A DNA stretch of 64,000 bases, taken from Steinernema hermaphroditum. Lineage: Eukaryota; Nematoda; Chromadorea; Rhabditida; Steinernematidae. Each line of letters begins with the position of its first letter. The stretch's first letter is position 1. The translations under genes were made by a program, and so were the position numbers. Location: assembly GCA_030435675.1 (NCBI GenBank), contig CM059622.1:10292001-10356000 (forward strand), in the 5' to 3' direction. Shown here piece by piece: positions 27,701 to 35,570 of this stretch. The notes beneath the pieces are model-generated. The model did not search any database and was not told the origin of the DNA. It saw only the letters and a program-made list of their open reading frames with translations.

Positions 27701-30700
27701 GAAGCGATCGACGCCGGCCCTGGAGAATCGCCGGAGCACCTGAAGGAGCAGAAGATGGAGCTCGCTGGAATTACCACCGACTTGGACAACACGGATCCGG
27801 CCATCGAGTCGATGAGAGGCGCCGGAAGAGAACTCTGCAAGAGCGTCGGCGGAGACGAAGGCGTCCAGATCGCACAACAGATTGGCGTCCTCGAGCGCGA
27901 CTGGGGTACCGTAACCCAGCTGTTCGCTCAGCGCGAGAAAGACCTCGTGGACGCGATCGAGAAGTCGATGCAGTTCCACGACCTCCTCTCAGATCTGGCC
28001 GAGTGGATGGCCGAGGCGGAGAAGACGATCGAGGCGATGCCGCCTCTGAGCGCCGGGGCCACCGTCGACGATATCCGAGCGGAGATGCAGCGCATAGGCG
28101 CTCTCCGGAAGGACGCCGACGAGCACGCCGTTCTTAAGGAGCAGCTGAACCAGTCGGCGAACCAGCTCTGTGCCTCTGCGCAGCCTCACCAGGCGGCCGC
28201 CATCCGTGCACCCATTTCCGACCTTAACAACCGCTGGCACCGACTCTACGGCCAGCTCAACGATCGGCAGCAGAGACTGGAGCGAGGCCTTCTGGAGATG
28301 GGCCAGTTCAACCAGGCCTACGAGCAGCTGATGGGCTGGATGGCGCAAACGGAGAAGACCCTCGACGATATCCACCCACAGCCCGGCAACCTGAAGCTCA
28401 TCGAGATCGAGCTCTGCAAGCACCGCGTCGTTCAGAACGACGTCGACTCGCATCAGCCGAGCTTCGAAACGCTCAACAATGCCGGCCAGTACCTCATCAA
28501 AGCAGATCCCGCCTCCGCCTCCACCACGCAGCCCAAGCTCGACGAACTCAACGACCGCTGGCACTACTTGGCCGACCGGCTCAACGAGCTCTGGGCCTCC
28601 CTCCAGGCGGCGCGGAATGAAGCGGCCAACATGGGCGATAAGACCGAGAACTGGATCATGTGGCTGTCGGACGTCGACTCCGATCTCGCCCACTCGAAGC
28701 CTGTCGGAGGACTCCCCGAGACGGCGACCACCCAGTACGACGACTTCCTCGTCACCAAGGCCGAAGTGGAGTCCCGACGCGCCGACCTCGAGAAGCACCT
28801 CGACGCTGGAGAGAGCTACTTGACCGGCGACTCGACAGCGGACTCCTGGTTCGGTCAGAAGCACGGACAACTGAAGAAGCTGTGGACGAAGGTGCAGGAG
28901 AGGCTCGTAGACCGGGAGAACAAGCTGCAGATCGCGCTGAAGGACGCCGAGCAACTGGCCGAGGCGATGGAGCACATGGGCCAGTGGCTCGACTCCGCGG
29001 AGCAGAAGCTCAACCAGCAGGGCCACGTCTCGCGGCTCCCCGACGGCATCGATCGCCAGATGAAGGACCACACGGACTTCCACCGTATCGTGCAGGCGCA
29101 GAGAGCGGTCTTGATCGAGCTGCAGAACAAGGCCGGCTCGATGCAGCTTTCGTGCGAGAAGAAAGACGCCATCCCGATCAAGAACCGCATGGTCTCCCTG
29201 AAGCACCGCTTCGAAAAGGTGCAATCGAGGTGCGCCGACCGAACCAAGGCCCTCGACGGCGCCTTCAACGACGTGCGCCTCTTCTTCGACGGCCAAGCCG
29301 ACCTTCTCGACTGGATCGAGGAAAAGGCGACGATGCTGGCCGAACAGGAGACCTCCCCCGCTACCACCGGGGACCGAATCCGCCAGGAGCTCGAGGAGCA
29401 CAACGCGTTCGCGAGGGAACTGGCCGACCTGCAGCCGAAGTACGACGCCACAGAGCGACGCGGAAAGGCGCTCCAGGAGCACGCGCCGCTGCACGAGAAG
29501 GCTCCGGTCGGAGAGGCGAGCGAGGAGCTCAGCCAGAAGTGGACGTCTCTCTGCGCCACCTCGGTGCAGAGGAAACGCGCGCTCGAGGACGCCCTCGCAC
29601 AGAGCGGCAAATTCGACGAGGCGCTGAAGTCGCTCGCCGACTGGCTCGCCGTCGTTCTCCCCGAAGTGGGCGCCACGGAGCGCCTGAAGGGCGACATCGA
29701 CACCGTCAAGAAGCTCTTCGACGACCACGAGGCCGTTAACGAGGAGATCGCCAGCCGGAAGAAGGGCGTCGAGAGGGTCCGCGAGAGGGCGAAGCTCATG
29801 GTCGAAGCTGGAGGCGCTGACGACACAGAAGTCATCGCTGACGTCCAAGAGAAGCTCGACCGTCTCAACGAGAACTGGGCGAAGCTGGAGACAGACGCGA
29901 AGGAGAAGGACAAGAAGCTGGCCGAAGCCCTTGTCAGCGCGGAACACTTTGAAGACCTCAGCCACTCCCTCCTCGAGTGGCTCTGCGAGGTGGACTCGAA
30001 GATCCGCGCCACCGGCTACGTCCACGGCGATTCAGAGGCGGAGATCCTCGCCCACATGACGCGACTGGAGACCCTCCGCAACGAGATGGAGGCGAACCGG
30101 CAGAAGCTGGAGGACACGATCCATGTGGGCGAGGAGATCCTCGTCGAGGCGCATCCCGACGCCGAGGCGCCAATGAAGAACTACATACGCATCGTGACGA
30201 CGCGCTGGGACGAACTGGAGAAGACGGCGGCGGAGAGGGCCGAGAAGCTCGAGGAGGAGCTGAAGGCGATCCGGGAGCACAACGCTCTCGTTGACGATCT
30301 CATCAAGTTCATCTCGCAGCAGAACGACATCCTGAAGTCGAAGGCGGACAACGAGAACCCCGAGGATCTGAACGTGCTCGACAACATGATGAAGGACCAC
30401 GAACTCTTCAAGTTCGAACTGCAGGAGAAACAGCCCGAAGTGGACGAGTCGGTGAAGTTCCAGAAGAAGCTCGGACGGGCGGAGACGGACGCGGAGAGCG
30501 GCAAGAAGGCCGGCATCGGGGCGAAGAAGCCTCTGAAGCGCGGCGCCGCCAACAAGTGTGAGTACATGAACGACCGCTGGAAGAAGCTGTGGGTGGACAC
30601 GATGGGCTACGAGCAGCGCTTGCGTGCCCACGAGGAGTACCTGAAGGAGCTGGAGCGGCTGAAGGACTTCTCCTTCGACGAATGGAGGGAGCGCTACATC

Positions 30701-31925
30701 GAGTGGAACGACCACGCGAAGGCGCGCGTCTCCGACCTCTTCCGGAGGATCGACAAGACCGGCACGGGCACCGTACCCCGCAAGGTCTTCATCGACGGAA
30801 TTATCGCTTCCAGTAGGCTTTTGGGGGAAAGACTGTGCATTCTAGTGTCCACTTTAGAATTCCCGACGACTCTGCTGGAGATGGAACGTGTCGCCGACGT
30901 GTTCGACAAAGGCGACGGCATGATCTCGTCGAAGGAGTTCATGGAGGCCCTCCGCTTCGACCCCCGCAAGAAGCACTCGATGGTACATAAGAAGTCGGAC
31001 AAGGAGCGCGTCGACGAGGAAGTTACGCGCCAGAGCGCCCGATGCACCTGTTCCAGCAGATTCCCCATCCAGTTCATCTCCACCACCCCCGGAAACAACC
31101 AGTTCCAGTACTCCGTAAGATCTTCCCCCTTATCCTGATGCCTGAAGAGACCCTTTTAGTTCGGAACAAACACAGTGAAACGCATGGTGCGCATCCTGAG
31201 AAGTACCGTAATGGTGCGCGTCGGTGGCGGCTGGGAGGCGCTGGACGACTTCCTTCTGAAGCACGACCCGTGCCGCGCCAAGGGACGCACCAACATCAGC
31301 CTCTTCTACTCGGACGTGCGACCCTCCAACGCGATCGACTCGATGGAAGAGTTCACCATCCGCTCGAACCGAGGCACTCCTGTTCGCTCCTCGACGCCCT
31401 CAGGCTCCGGAATCCAGACGACGCCTCTCTCCTACAGCGGCGGCACCCCCGGACCCATCATGAAGGTTCGCGAGAAGACCGAGCGCAGCATGAGGATGTT
31501 CCCCTCCAGTGGAAGTGGTGAGTTCCGCCCGATGATGACAGCATTACCGTAGCACTTTTCAGCCAGCCGAGGGCCACATTCCAGAGGAACGCCGTGCCAC
31601 TCGGCGACTCCTTCGAGGAAGAGTTCCGCCACCACTCCCGTCAACACCTCGCGGCGCTCTAGCGACATCGTCGACAGCGGTATGTCCCCATCTCCAACAC
31701 ACGATGAGTCACCGCCCATTTCCAGAGATCCTCTCCCGACTCACTCGTCCCACTTCGGCCTCGGGGTCCCGGAGCAACCTGCTCGACTCACGTCCCCACA
31801 GCCGATGCTCCGACATCTCCGAGTCCTCCGAAAGACCCTCGAGAATCCCGTCACTCCGCGGCCGCAAAGGCGTCCGCTACAACGGCACCGGATCCCCGGC
31901 GAGTCCGCAGCCCTGGAAGAACTGA
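3726..31925 (+). CDS. vab-10: VAB-10 spectraplakin (plectin/MACF1/Shot family), isoforms A and B
   Basis: Spectraplakins link actin, microtubules and intermediate filaments; nematode VAB-10A acts in epidermal hemidesmosome-like attachments and VAB-10B in actin/microtubule crosslinking. Hand-built common exons: 3726-3915, 5070-5131, 6482-6571, 6888-6965, 7406-7591, 9217-9402, 9448-9636, 9755-10102, 10174-10427, 10475-10781, 10850-10936, 10977-11114, 11268-11465, 11515-12035, 12083-12279, 12436-12988, 13036-13366, 13412-13639, 14228-14842. All phases close. The A isoform continues in 15190-21177 (stop), about 3,581 residues. The B isoform continues in 21779-21937, 21983-22930, 23002-23655, 23699-23876, 23923-24949, 25319-25613, 25662-25988, 26030-26800, 26845-27057, 27104-30812, 30858-31114, 31160-31517, 31563-31679, 31726-31925, about 4,450-4,660 residues depending on exon 14228. 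Family assignment is secure; the exact first exon and which exons each isoform uses are inferred. Confidence 0.93.
3916..5069 (+). other. vab-10 intron 1
   Basis: This 1.15 kb intron carries a GTGAGC donor and a GTTTTAG acceptor. It includes a GC-rich stretch (about 4660-4930) open in one frame with Arg/Ser-rich translation but no recognisable domain, plus one TACCGTA palindrome at 4911. An alternative first exon in the last 150 bases is possible but not demonstrated. Confidence 0.6.
5070..7591 (+). CDS. vab-10: vab-10 exons for calponin-homology domain 1
   Basis: Four exons (5070-5131, 6482-6571, 6888-6965, 7406-7591) encode the first actin-binding CH domain, about residues 64-171. Hallmarks are [19 protein letters not shown], then [20 protein letters not shown], then [15 protein letters not shown], then [12 protein letters not shown]. 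The last exon continues about 31 residues ([13 protein letters not shown]...) as a linker to CH2. The first of these exons is joined in phase to 3726-3915 by a split Asp codon. A chance open frame reads upstream of 5070 without a stop to about 4920 and ends at CTGATCCAG, so an extended alternative exon is possible but unproven. Isoforms that start at 8540 would lack this domain. Confidence 0.93.
5132..6481 (+). other. vab-10 intron 2
   Basis: This 1.35 kb intron runs from a GTAGGT donor to a GTTTCAG acceptor. It splits CH1 between NKHLSK and TGRNVADLF. Two CCGTACGG palindromes, near 6005 and 6128, have partly complementary flanks. A 150-codon open frame at 6020-6472 has no domain and no codon bias, so I treat it as chance. 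No other feature seen. Confidence 0.6.
8183..8279 (+). CDS. vab-10: Possible vab-10 alternative first exon (weak)
   Basis: The ATG at 8183 opens 32 codons plus one base and ends at a good GTGAGC donor. Its phase fits a secondary acceptor AATAG at 9176-9178, which would add [13 protein letters not shown] before the CH2 exon. No conserved domain is present and codon use is not distinctive. It may equally be 5' untranslated sequence. The same frame also runs unspliced into the 8540 exon. Confidence 0.25.
8540..8881 (+). CDS. vab-10: vab-10 internal alternative first exon (CH2-only isoform start)
   Basis: The exon encodes 114 residues in phase 0, starting [20 protein letters not shown] and ending before a GTACCT donor. 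Composition is Gly/Ser/Tyr-rich with a run of Gln (codons at about 8705-8727) and then a basic Arg/Lys stretch. It joins in frame to the CH2 exon at 9217. It has a plausible ATG, no acceptor I trust directly upstream, and lies between the CH1 and CH2 exons. I therefore read it as an alternative promoter exon giving a protein with only the second CH domain, as known for other spectraplakin genes. A cassette exon inserted between CH1 and CH2 is the alternative. Confidence 0.6.
9217..9636 (+). CDS. vab-10: vab-10 exons for calponin-homology domain 2
   Basis: Exons 9217-9402 and 9448-9636 encode the second CH domain, about residues 203-327. Diagnostic segments are [69 protein letters not shown] and [13 protein letters not shown]. 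The intron between them (9403-9447) is 45 bp, a multiple of three, and contains no stop, so retention would insert 15 residues. Removing it joins NWNK directly to ISDRS. The acceptor CTTCAG at 9211-9216 gives phase 0; an earlier in-frame AATAG at 9176-9178 could extend the exon by 38 bases in phase 1. Confidence 0.93.
9755..13639 (+). CDS. vab-10: vab-10 exons for the plakin domain with embedded SH3
   Basis: Twelve exons from 9755 encode about 1,050 residues of spectrin-like three-helix repeats typical of a plakin domain. The [19 protein letters not shown] block is split across a 47 bp intron. The conserved [19 protein letters not shown] and [11 protein letters not shown] blocks are present. 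An SH3-type segment lies in exon 11515-12035 (nt about 11740-11925, residues about 846-905), recognised by [20 protein letters not shown] and [18 protein letters not shown]. Later exons carry [20 protein letters not shown] and end in KWKQKQQ in phase 0. This region in the family binds attachment partners. All intron phases agree. Confidence 0.9.
13640..14227 (+). other. vab-10 intron before the charged-helix exon
   Basis: A 588 bp intron, AT-richer than its flanks, with a GTGGGT donor and a CCTTGTAG acceptor. No gene or repeat seen. Its size relative to the ~45-60 bp introns of the plakin domain may reflect regulated splicing of the next exon. Confidence 0.6.
14228..14842 (+). CDS. vab-10: vab-10 exon for a highly charged single alpha-helix/coiled coil
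   Basis: A 205-codon exon in phase 0 at both ends, with acceptor CCTTGTAG and donor GTGAGG. It is composed almost wholly of Arg, Glu, Asp, Ala and Lys in i to i+4 opposite-charge patterns (blocks such as [20 protein letters not shown]). Few Leu residues are in heptad register, so a stable single alpha helix acting as a spacer is more likely than a dimeric coiled coil. It lies after the plakin domain and before the plakin repeats, where plectins have their rod. Large flanking introns (588 and 347 bp) and symmetrical phase mean it can be skipped without frame loss. Confidence 0.85.
14843..15189 (+). other. vab-10 intron before the plakin-repeat exon
   Basis: A 347 bp intron with a GTGAGG donor and a TTTTAGCAG tandem acceptor. 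It is the branch point between isoform A (use of 15190) and isoform B (skip to 21779). Nothing else seen. Confidence 0.6.
15190..21177 (+). CDS. vab-10: vab-10 plakin-repeat exon, C-terminus of isoform A
   Basis: One uninterrupted 5,988 bp exon encodes about 1,995 residues and its own stop codon. It is made of many degenerate ~38-residue plakin-type repeats with recurring patterns like TGEFVDxxS, SLxEAxxxGLI and [16 protein letters not shown]. Examples are [18 protein letters not shown] and [14 protein letters not shown]. Ser/Thr/Pro linkers interrupt the array near 18700-18800 and 20520-20660. The C-terminus is Ser/Thr-rich ([19 protein letters not shown]). In the family such repeats bind intermediate filaments. 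The acceptor TTTTAGCAG is a NAGNAG tandem site, so the first Gln codon may be optional. Skipping this exon produces isoform B. Confidence 0.93.
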   Translation, partial: QPKEPVLDIRRGQVGHLVQPEDITEDYEELLDMPDKAHMAEVEDEMNMYQEETEIKTQFYEMEGILHKQAGEIITFVEGIRQGLLDLKSGEFFDIVSGSRMSLEKAAEMGLIEGNFNEVLQKKYGIRRPDTGAEVTLLEAIQIGLYNSDLRQMTDMETGEILPQDICAARGIVSNRDYIKLITMGILKTAPISLESAVEQRLLDTVTGEFVGRFSKEKMDMKDALYNGYIQLTNPHPNAEIKISLSECIDQGFINALSGEFIDRNSEDRFSLHDACSRKMNVLNMHVPEVVNTETRERITLGQAIPKKAVNTRQGNFTDLNTRSGMTLREAFNKDLIARPMTLLEIFDKDMIDSEHRFVDRGTQNRCTLLEALYRNLLDAEVRHIVDPEEKDVVSIAEALERGLLSVDGKIELPKQGKTFTVAEAVHEGLLTRRVRHSIFDVKGVKDTQSGSTISFNEAADAGIINVHQQTVIDRAVNRTLRFQEAQEVVDPLLLELLTQPIGIRDGGAELSVVEAVAREIVDRTKSVFVDKASNRELSPTEAYEAGKISLRGAMQLNALFDVHPSLVAPSKKVDHKKRISRPGGQPTELGADQVKVTLAEAMKQGLIDSRTQRFRQGDTEMSLDDALNQGILDPSSEWIVPAKAAGVGPTIEEKVSETITETGQQLAPKIYPDKSLEESVTTVKRVRTTETTAVGGPGGVSVYRAITGGKGAIEVPADGFHIKEAERKGYIDLASGVVTPPGTDKQLSLDEAFELGIIDAKSISMRDPQTGLTLTGSEAIEKKHMDKNGFVTHRGRRVNLQTAIEENVVKVEFEAPALPSASKKVIQFSSAGGPVMSFRPVGTTVVEEAESEWSFDAAKGELVDLHSGERCALNMALLKGMISKEDLRVRDALTGREMAFEEAEKWGIVDSDRGFYTDKSDNKRYSFTEAAKQHRIYPTGGVPEHAGDAVHTTMKVQTKTQVSKKEALSTGPSNFAELSLTKAIALGQFDAGSGMLALPDAPKEMTIKEAVMKGFVNPYGTTVVDKKTGRELTLLEAMEQNIVDGIGGSVTDTASGRQMDLKTAVKEGVVKGGKVFDSLEGSLVTGRLDMSTGKYQTQDGRSMDLHEAIRSKLIDTESMVIRDPVSGEEVSFNEAIAQNIVDPERGVVFNRRTYEETSFPHALTSGLLVSAGAHRPSTRPAPTTQAPSTSRPTSTSSTSKIIEQKLTLTPYVQPPAMVREPIRDQRTVGDGRREMLDLGGGKQVMVKVVRDDSGVEKGEYVDPSTGMKFTIQLTGDPYVTETKTMVKSTAQVQSVELEPHAEFVGIDKIRDKRNGRIMSLQDAQRMGIARVDKKGKQTTKTYAVFRSNIQNAVTKGVIDSRGEKTSLEDAIRLGIIDVANLSYVAPNGEHLTLAQAANRGLLDVTLSEILPKGVCNPANGESIPISKAIDLGIVNARTGEVRNPFTKEKLTWLDIVKPVYASLTMEGVYDPTKGYAVSVTSAIIDGLIDTRARLYHNPITNEKISLQDASSKGLIDQETLRVITKPFLSDYRSGRVVDLIDAVDENLIDARNRTIQISENVIIPIPRAVQEGKIPKEIGEKLRRVDKMTFAEALGKGIIDVVQNSFTDPDSGKQMTIEQAVAQGFIDTGSVEAMEGFDERNLANVVNSVEFDENSGRIRDKNSGLYLTFRAAVDKDVIDGDSLLHDLETSQTMTIREALNRGRIDGDGKYVDTKTQNRLKLKDAVKYGMIALIASPMQAAQAVTEAVKRRDAEGYKFKIEAVDSETTKRFSSSSVGAGQPRFRTEESTIVRMTPRRAEPSLSVRLRSSVNEDIRGDKARSFIHDPQGYADLQNDFLANLENASFNVEERIIEDPAQLKRVSVREATESGLLDVTTGEIVHPSSNRRYSIPRAVHMRMIEPEAAKRIMESLNMSLEELQQPSTSYVTEVITQSPGGTTTSETQRQSWTKTVNWAGQPAELRASRDPLAPYTTYSSTTTTSRTSDPHDAPLWTRRD
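21178..21778 (+). other. 3' UTR of vab-10 isoform A and intron of isoform B
   Basis: The stretch is pyrimidine-rich after the stop at 21175-21177. No perfect AATAAA is visible; CATAAAG near 21578 is a candidate weak polyadenylation signal, as expected for an internal alternative 3' end. The only good acceptor that gives an open frame into the next exon is GTGTTCAG ending at 21778. A TACCGTA palindrome lies at 21427. Confidence 0.5.
21779..30812 (+). CDS. vab-10: vab-10 isoform B spectrin-repeat rod
   Basis: Ten exons encode about 2,760 residues of helical, Leu/Glu/Lys-rich sequence with Trp at about 100-110 residue spacing ([49 protein letters not shown]), the pattern of spectrin repeats. 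By length there are about 25 repeats. The last exon, 27104-30812, is 3.7 kb and continuous. The first exon start (21779, after GTGTTCAG) is inferred from phase and the absence of an earlier usable acceptor; it joins in frame to either 13639 or 14842. Intron 25614-25661 is 48 bp and stop-free in frame. The rod is the spacer between the actin-binding head and the GAS2 tail. Confidence 0.9.
24950..25318 (+). other. vab-10 intron within the spectrin rod
   Basis: A 369 bp intron from GTGAGA to TCTTTCAG. The split Ser codon (AG|C) restores [12 protein letters not shown]. It is the longest intron in the rod; no feature seen inside. Confidence 0.7.
30700..31925 (+). CDS. vab-10: vab-10 isoform B EF-hands, GAS2 domain and S/R-rich tail
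   Basis: After the rod come two EF-hand-like units ([18 protein letters not shown] and [17 protein letters not shown]) joined by a conserved [12 protein letters not shown] segment whose Lys codon is restored by splicing 30812 to 30858. The GAS2 microtubule-binding domain spans 30858-31114 and 31160-31517. It has the Cys-rich [15 protein letters not shown], then [20 protein letters not shown], then [14 protein letters not shown]. The tail exons 31563-31679 and 31726-31925 are Ser/Arg/Pro-rich and end PASPQPWKN, a composition typical of EB-binding MACF tails, though I see no clear SxIP. Both EF loops depart from the calcium-binding consensus. Confidence 0.92.
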
Positions 31926-32699
31926 GAAGAACCGACTAAATGACCCTTTTTTGCCTTTTCGAACGACTGCCTTTACTCTCTTTCTCTTGCGAAACGACTC
32001 AACGTGTACATACCACCCGAATCACATCCCGTTGCCCTTTCTAAGTATTGTTGTTCTTGTTGCCTTCTTTGTTACTACGTAATAAGTGCCTTTAATATGC
32101 CGAAGGACTGCGGTGGCCGTCCACCACCGTGTTCCAGAGGCTCTGGAGTTGAGCGGCGCCTGTGCGCGTCGACACCCCCTCATCTCCCGAAGTTTCTCTT
32201 GTTGGGTTGTGGTGAATATTTACTCAGTTGCGCCTTCGAAGTTTAGTTGTTTCCTACGTGGTACGCTCAATTATTTATTATACGCTGATCAGGCGACTAA
32301 TAAAAGTTCTATTATTTGTTGAAGTAGGCTTGGTGGGTACCACACCTTCGTACTTTCCAAGAAATAGACCTTAGAACACAGCTTGAACTTTACCAATTCG
32401 TAAGAAATAATCGTCGGTCGTGTGTTCATGATAACTGGGGTGGCCGTGGCCGCACTGTGAAAAGCTGTCGGCTGTCGATAAAAGCAGATCTCTGGGGACT
32501 TATGTGACGTGCACCACCTGATTCTAAGTCTCTTCATTCGGACACACAAGGAGGGGAACATCCAAGAATGCATGCATGGCGAAGAAGGAAAAGAGGGACG
32601 AGAAAAGACCATATATTACAGTAGGGGCGGGATAAATAGAAAATACGGTATTATATTAGAGGACAAGAGTGGGTTGGCGCTGACTCTCTCGGCTCTTCT
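31926..32699. other. Convergent intergenic region between vab-10 and hlh-2
   Basis: This region contains the vab-10 3' UTR and polyadenylation signal and the hlh-2 3' UTR on the other strand. For hlh-2 no perfect AATAAA is seen close to the stop; an AATATA-like variant lies about 50 bases downstream of the stop (forward about 32650-32660). A TACGGTA palindrome is at 32644. Confidence 0.6.
32299..32304 (+). terminator. Polyadenylation signal AATAAA of vab-10 isoform B
   Basis: A perfect AATAAA about 375 bases after the vab-10 isoform B stop codon, followed by T-rich sequence. It is the first perfect signal after that stop. Confidence 0.65.
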
Positions 32700-34392
32700 C
32701 TATTGCGTCTGTTGCTGCGTCGATGGCGCGTGTGGCGTCTGCTGCGAAAGGTCCGGATTCCTGCGGATCGACACGTTCCTGGGGTTCAGATTCCGCTGCC
32801 GCACCTGGAGTGGCACGGTTAGAGGTGAGTCTGTGGACAGAGGAAGCGTACCTGGTCCTCGAGATAGCTGATGACGTCGACGGCCATGTGAAGGACTCCG
32901 AGCTTCGTCTGGTTCTTGCCCTGGCTTCCCTGGGGCGCGTGTATGTCACAGACACGGCCGAGCTCCTTGAAGGCCGAGTTGATGTCCCGGACACGGATTC
33001 TAGAAGAAGGGTCAGTGGGTTCGGGGCGGTCGGGGGCTACCGTTCGCGGGCGTTGTTTGCCGACCGGCGATCCGTCTCGCGTTCCTCGCTCGACTTCGTC
33101 TCGTCGTCTTCGGAGTCCACGGTCTTCACGCTCCTGCTCCGGCGCGCCTTCGTGGGTCGCGAGCCGCCGCCGGCGACAGAAGAACTGTTGGAGCCGGCGG
33201 AGGAGGAGCGGATCGGCATTTGCTGGGCGCTTCCGGCCAACTGAGGGTTGTAGTCGGCGAGGGAAGGGTGGGGGACCCCGGCGCCCGAGGACGCTCCGTA
33301 GAGGGCATTCATCGACCGAGAAGCTCCTGTAAGAGACGGACGTAGAGGGTCTTCCCCTTCCGGATGCCTACCGTAGGGGTCGGAAGATGGCGGAATGATG
33401 TCGTTGGATCCAGGGAGTCCCTGCATCGGAGGATACGCGAAGTTGGCTGCCTGGATCGTCGGATGGATCGACGCCAGAGGATCAGCGGCGGCATACTGTA
33501 AGGATCCCTATGAGATGAAGATCGAGGAGAAGGAACGTTACCGAGGAAGTGGCGTTGTCGTAGGAGGGGTAGGTCCAGGCACCGTATCCCGGGGTTGGCT
33601 GGGCGTACGGTAGGGCGGCGGACGTGTCGGCGCCGGGAAGAGCGGCCGTGGGGTCGTAGAGGCGTCCGATCTCGACGACGTCGCCGCTGGAAGGCGTCGT
33701 CGTGGGGGGATTCGCGTAGGCGGGCGAGTGGAGGTCCGCCGCCGAAGGGTAGCCCGGCATCGGGTAACCGGCATTCCAGTACTGTCCGGTCGCAAGGGGG
33801 TTACCGTAACCCGCGGCGAGGGGGTCATAGGCGTTGAAGGCGGTGGCTGCCGAGGTGGAGTCGAGCGAAGCCGTCGTGGAGGGAGCGTAGCTCGTGGGAA
33901 CGGTGCTCGACGACGTCGACGACATGGCGGGAGAGGCCGCAGAAGGCGAGGTTTCTTGCTTGACAGAGGCGGAGGAGGAGGGCGTCGCCGGCGTCGGAGC
34001 TTCGACCTTCACTTGAGGGCGCGGAGCGGCCGACGGATGCTGCAATGGGCGAAGACGTCAATGAGGGGTCGAGGGGCCGCCGAAAGACCCGGGGGCGCTT
34101 CTTCGGGCCTTCCAGGGGGCGTGGTGATAAAGTGCAATCGGTACCGGGAGACGCGCGCGACACGAACGCGAAAGACGAATGCGATTACGGTACTCCACAG
34201 TGGTGGTGAGGGGCCCGGGGGCCGTGGTGAAGCGGTGGAAACGGGGTTTACCGAGTTGGAAGGCGCCCGAGGCGGGGGCATGTTGTAGAGGCTTTGGGGC
34301 ACCTGCTGATGGTAGCTGTAGGCCGGGGAGTGGTAGGCCTGCTGAGGGTACGAGGGAGAGGGGTACGGGTGTTTCATGCTCATCTCTGTCAT
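32700..34392 (-). CDS. hlh-2: E/Daughterless-class bHLH transcription factor (HLH-2 type)
   Basis: Exons on the minus strand, in coding order, are 34392-34252, 34039-33542, 33495-33041, 32999-32852 and 32804-32700, encoding about 448 residues. The N-terminal ~320 residues are Pro/Ser/Thr/Tyr-rich activation-type sequence. Then come an [15 protein letters not shown] acidic patch and the class I bHLH: basic region [17 protein letters not shown], helix 1 [10 protein letters not shown], loop [14 protein letters not shown], helix 2 [16 protein letters not shown]. The E-protein signature VRQRNLNP follows. The basic region is split across the 33041/32999 junction, which restores the Arg codon. E proteins heterodimerise with tissue-specific bHLH factors on E-boxes. 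The start codon follows CCTTTTAG|GTCGCC, so the first exon is either trans-spliced or preceded by a non-coding exon. No LSDLLDFS-type AD1 motif is seen. Confidence 0.9.
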
Positions 34393-35557
34393 GGCGACCT
34401 AAAAGGAAAGTAGAAGTAGAAGAATAGGACAGCGAGGAAATCTCGACGCGGACATGAAGCGAAAGAAGCCGGAGGAGGCCAGGACGATGACCTTGGGAAG
34501 AGAAATGAGGGCGATTGTCTAATCGTCGATTAAACGACTCCTTTTCTGTGGGCTCTACCGTATGGATCGTTAGCGGCGGGGCCATCGAAACAAGCGCCGA
34601 AGTCATTAAACAAGCCTCGACGACTCGGGTCGCCTCCGGTGGCGGAGTCGTCGAGGGGACAAAGACGACAGCTGTTTCGCCTGGTCGCGCCATGGTCACG
34701 GCCAGTTTCGGTAGACCGACGTCTTCTCCGTGCCCTCTACCCGTAAAAAACTTGTTGCTAAGCCGATTTGGAACTGCTAGTCCGTTCGCTCCTCGGGTGC
34801 CGGATGCATTAGGCGGCGCCGGTGGAGCGAGTTTGTTTACCGCTCCAAAGTAAACAAACCGTCCGGATGACCTTCACGACAACGCGCCAGATTACGTAAA
34901 TCGCGTTGCTCGAACAATGTTCGGACATCTCCCGATGGAGAGATCAAGAAGAAGGAGAAGAATAAGAAAGAACGCACGGAGAAGAAAGGGATTTGGCGGC
35001 GCCGGATCATCGCAGGGATGGCCTTAAAGAGAACTCAAAGGAACAGTTAATCCGCCGCTAATTGTTCGCTTTGTCTTCCTCAGCGGCACTCGAAAGGTAT
35101 TTATCACACTTTGTCACTTTGACCTTCGCTTCTCCGATTACTCAAGAGCTGATAATTGCGCGCGGCTCCTTCAAAGTCACCGACCACCCAGGGCGAAGAA
35201 GATTTACGGATTACCGACCCGTGCTTCTCAAAAATCGCCTCGAAATTCGCGGGAGACGCAGAAGCCGAGGGGTACGGTAGCTGAGTCAGCAGAGACGGGC
35301 ATGATTGACAGTTAGCGGTCCGAAAGTGCGCTGAATCTGACGAATGAATGGAGGAAGAAGCCGACGGCGTCTGGGCGCCGCCTGATTCGGACTGCGCAGT
35401 CAAGAAGCAAGGCCGTTTTTGGGGAACACGACTCGGGGAATCTGGAGGAAAGGTGAGGCGCGGAGCAGTTAATCAAAAACGGCAACCGACAATTAGCGGA
35501 ATCAATAGAATTTTGACATTTCGCATCTAATCGTCTCCGAATCCACGCCGAGGGAGA

Positions 35558-35570
35558 GGGGGGGGGGGGG
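35558..35570 (+). repeat. Poly-G tract (13 G)
   Basis: Thirteen consecutive G bases directly after GAGA and before AAGG. Such tracts can form G-quadruplexes and in C. elegans are known to be unstable without the DOG-1/FANCJ helicase. Confidence 0.9.

Noticed and set aside
27989..30025. 678-codon open frame on the minus strand
   Set aside because: A shadow of the spectrin-rod exon. Its Leu/Val/Asp-rich translation is the complement of helical coding sequence.
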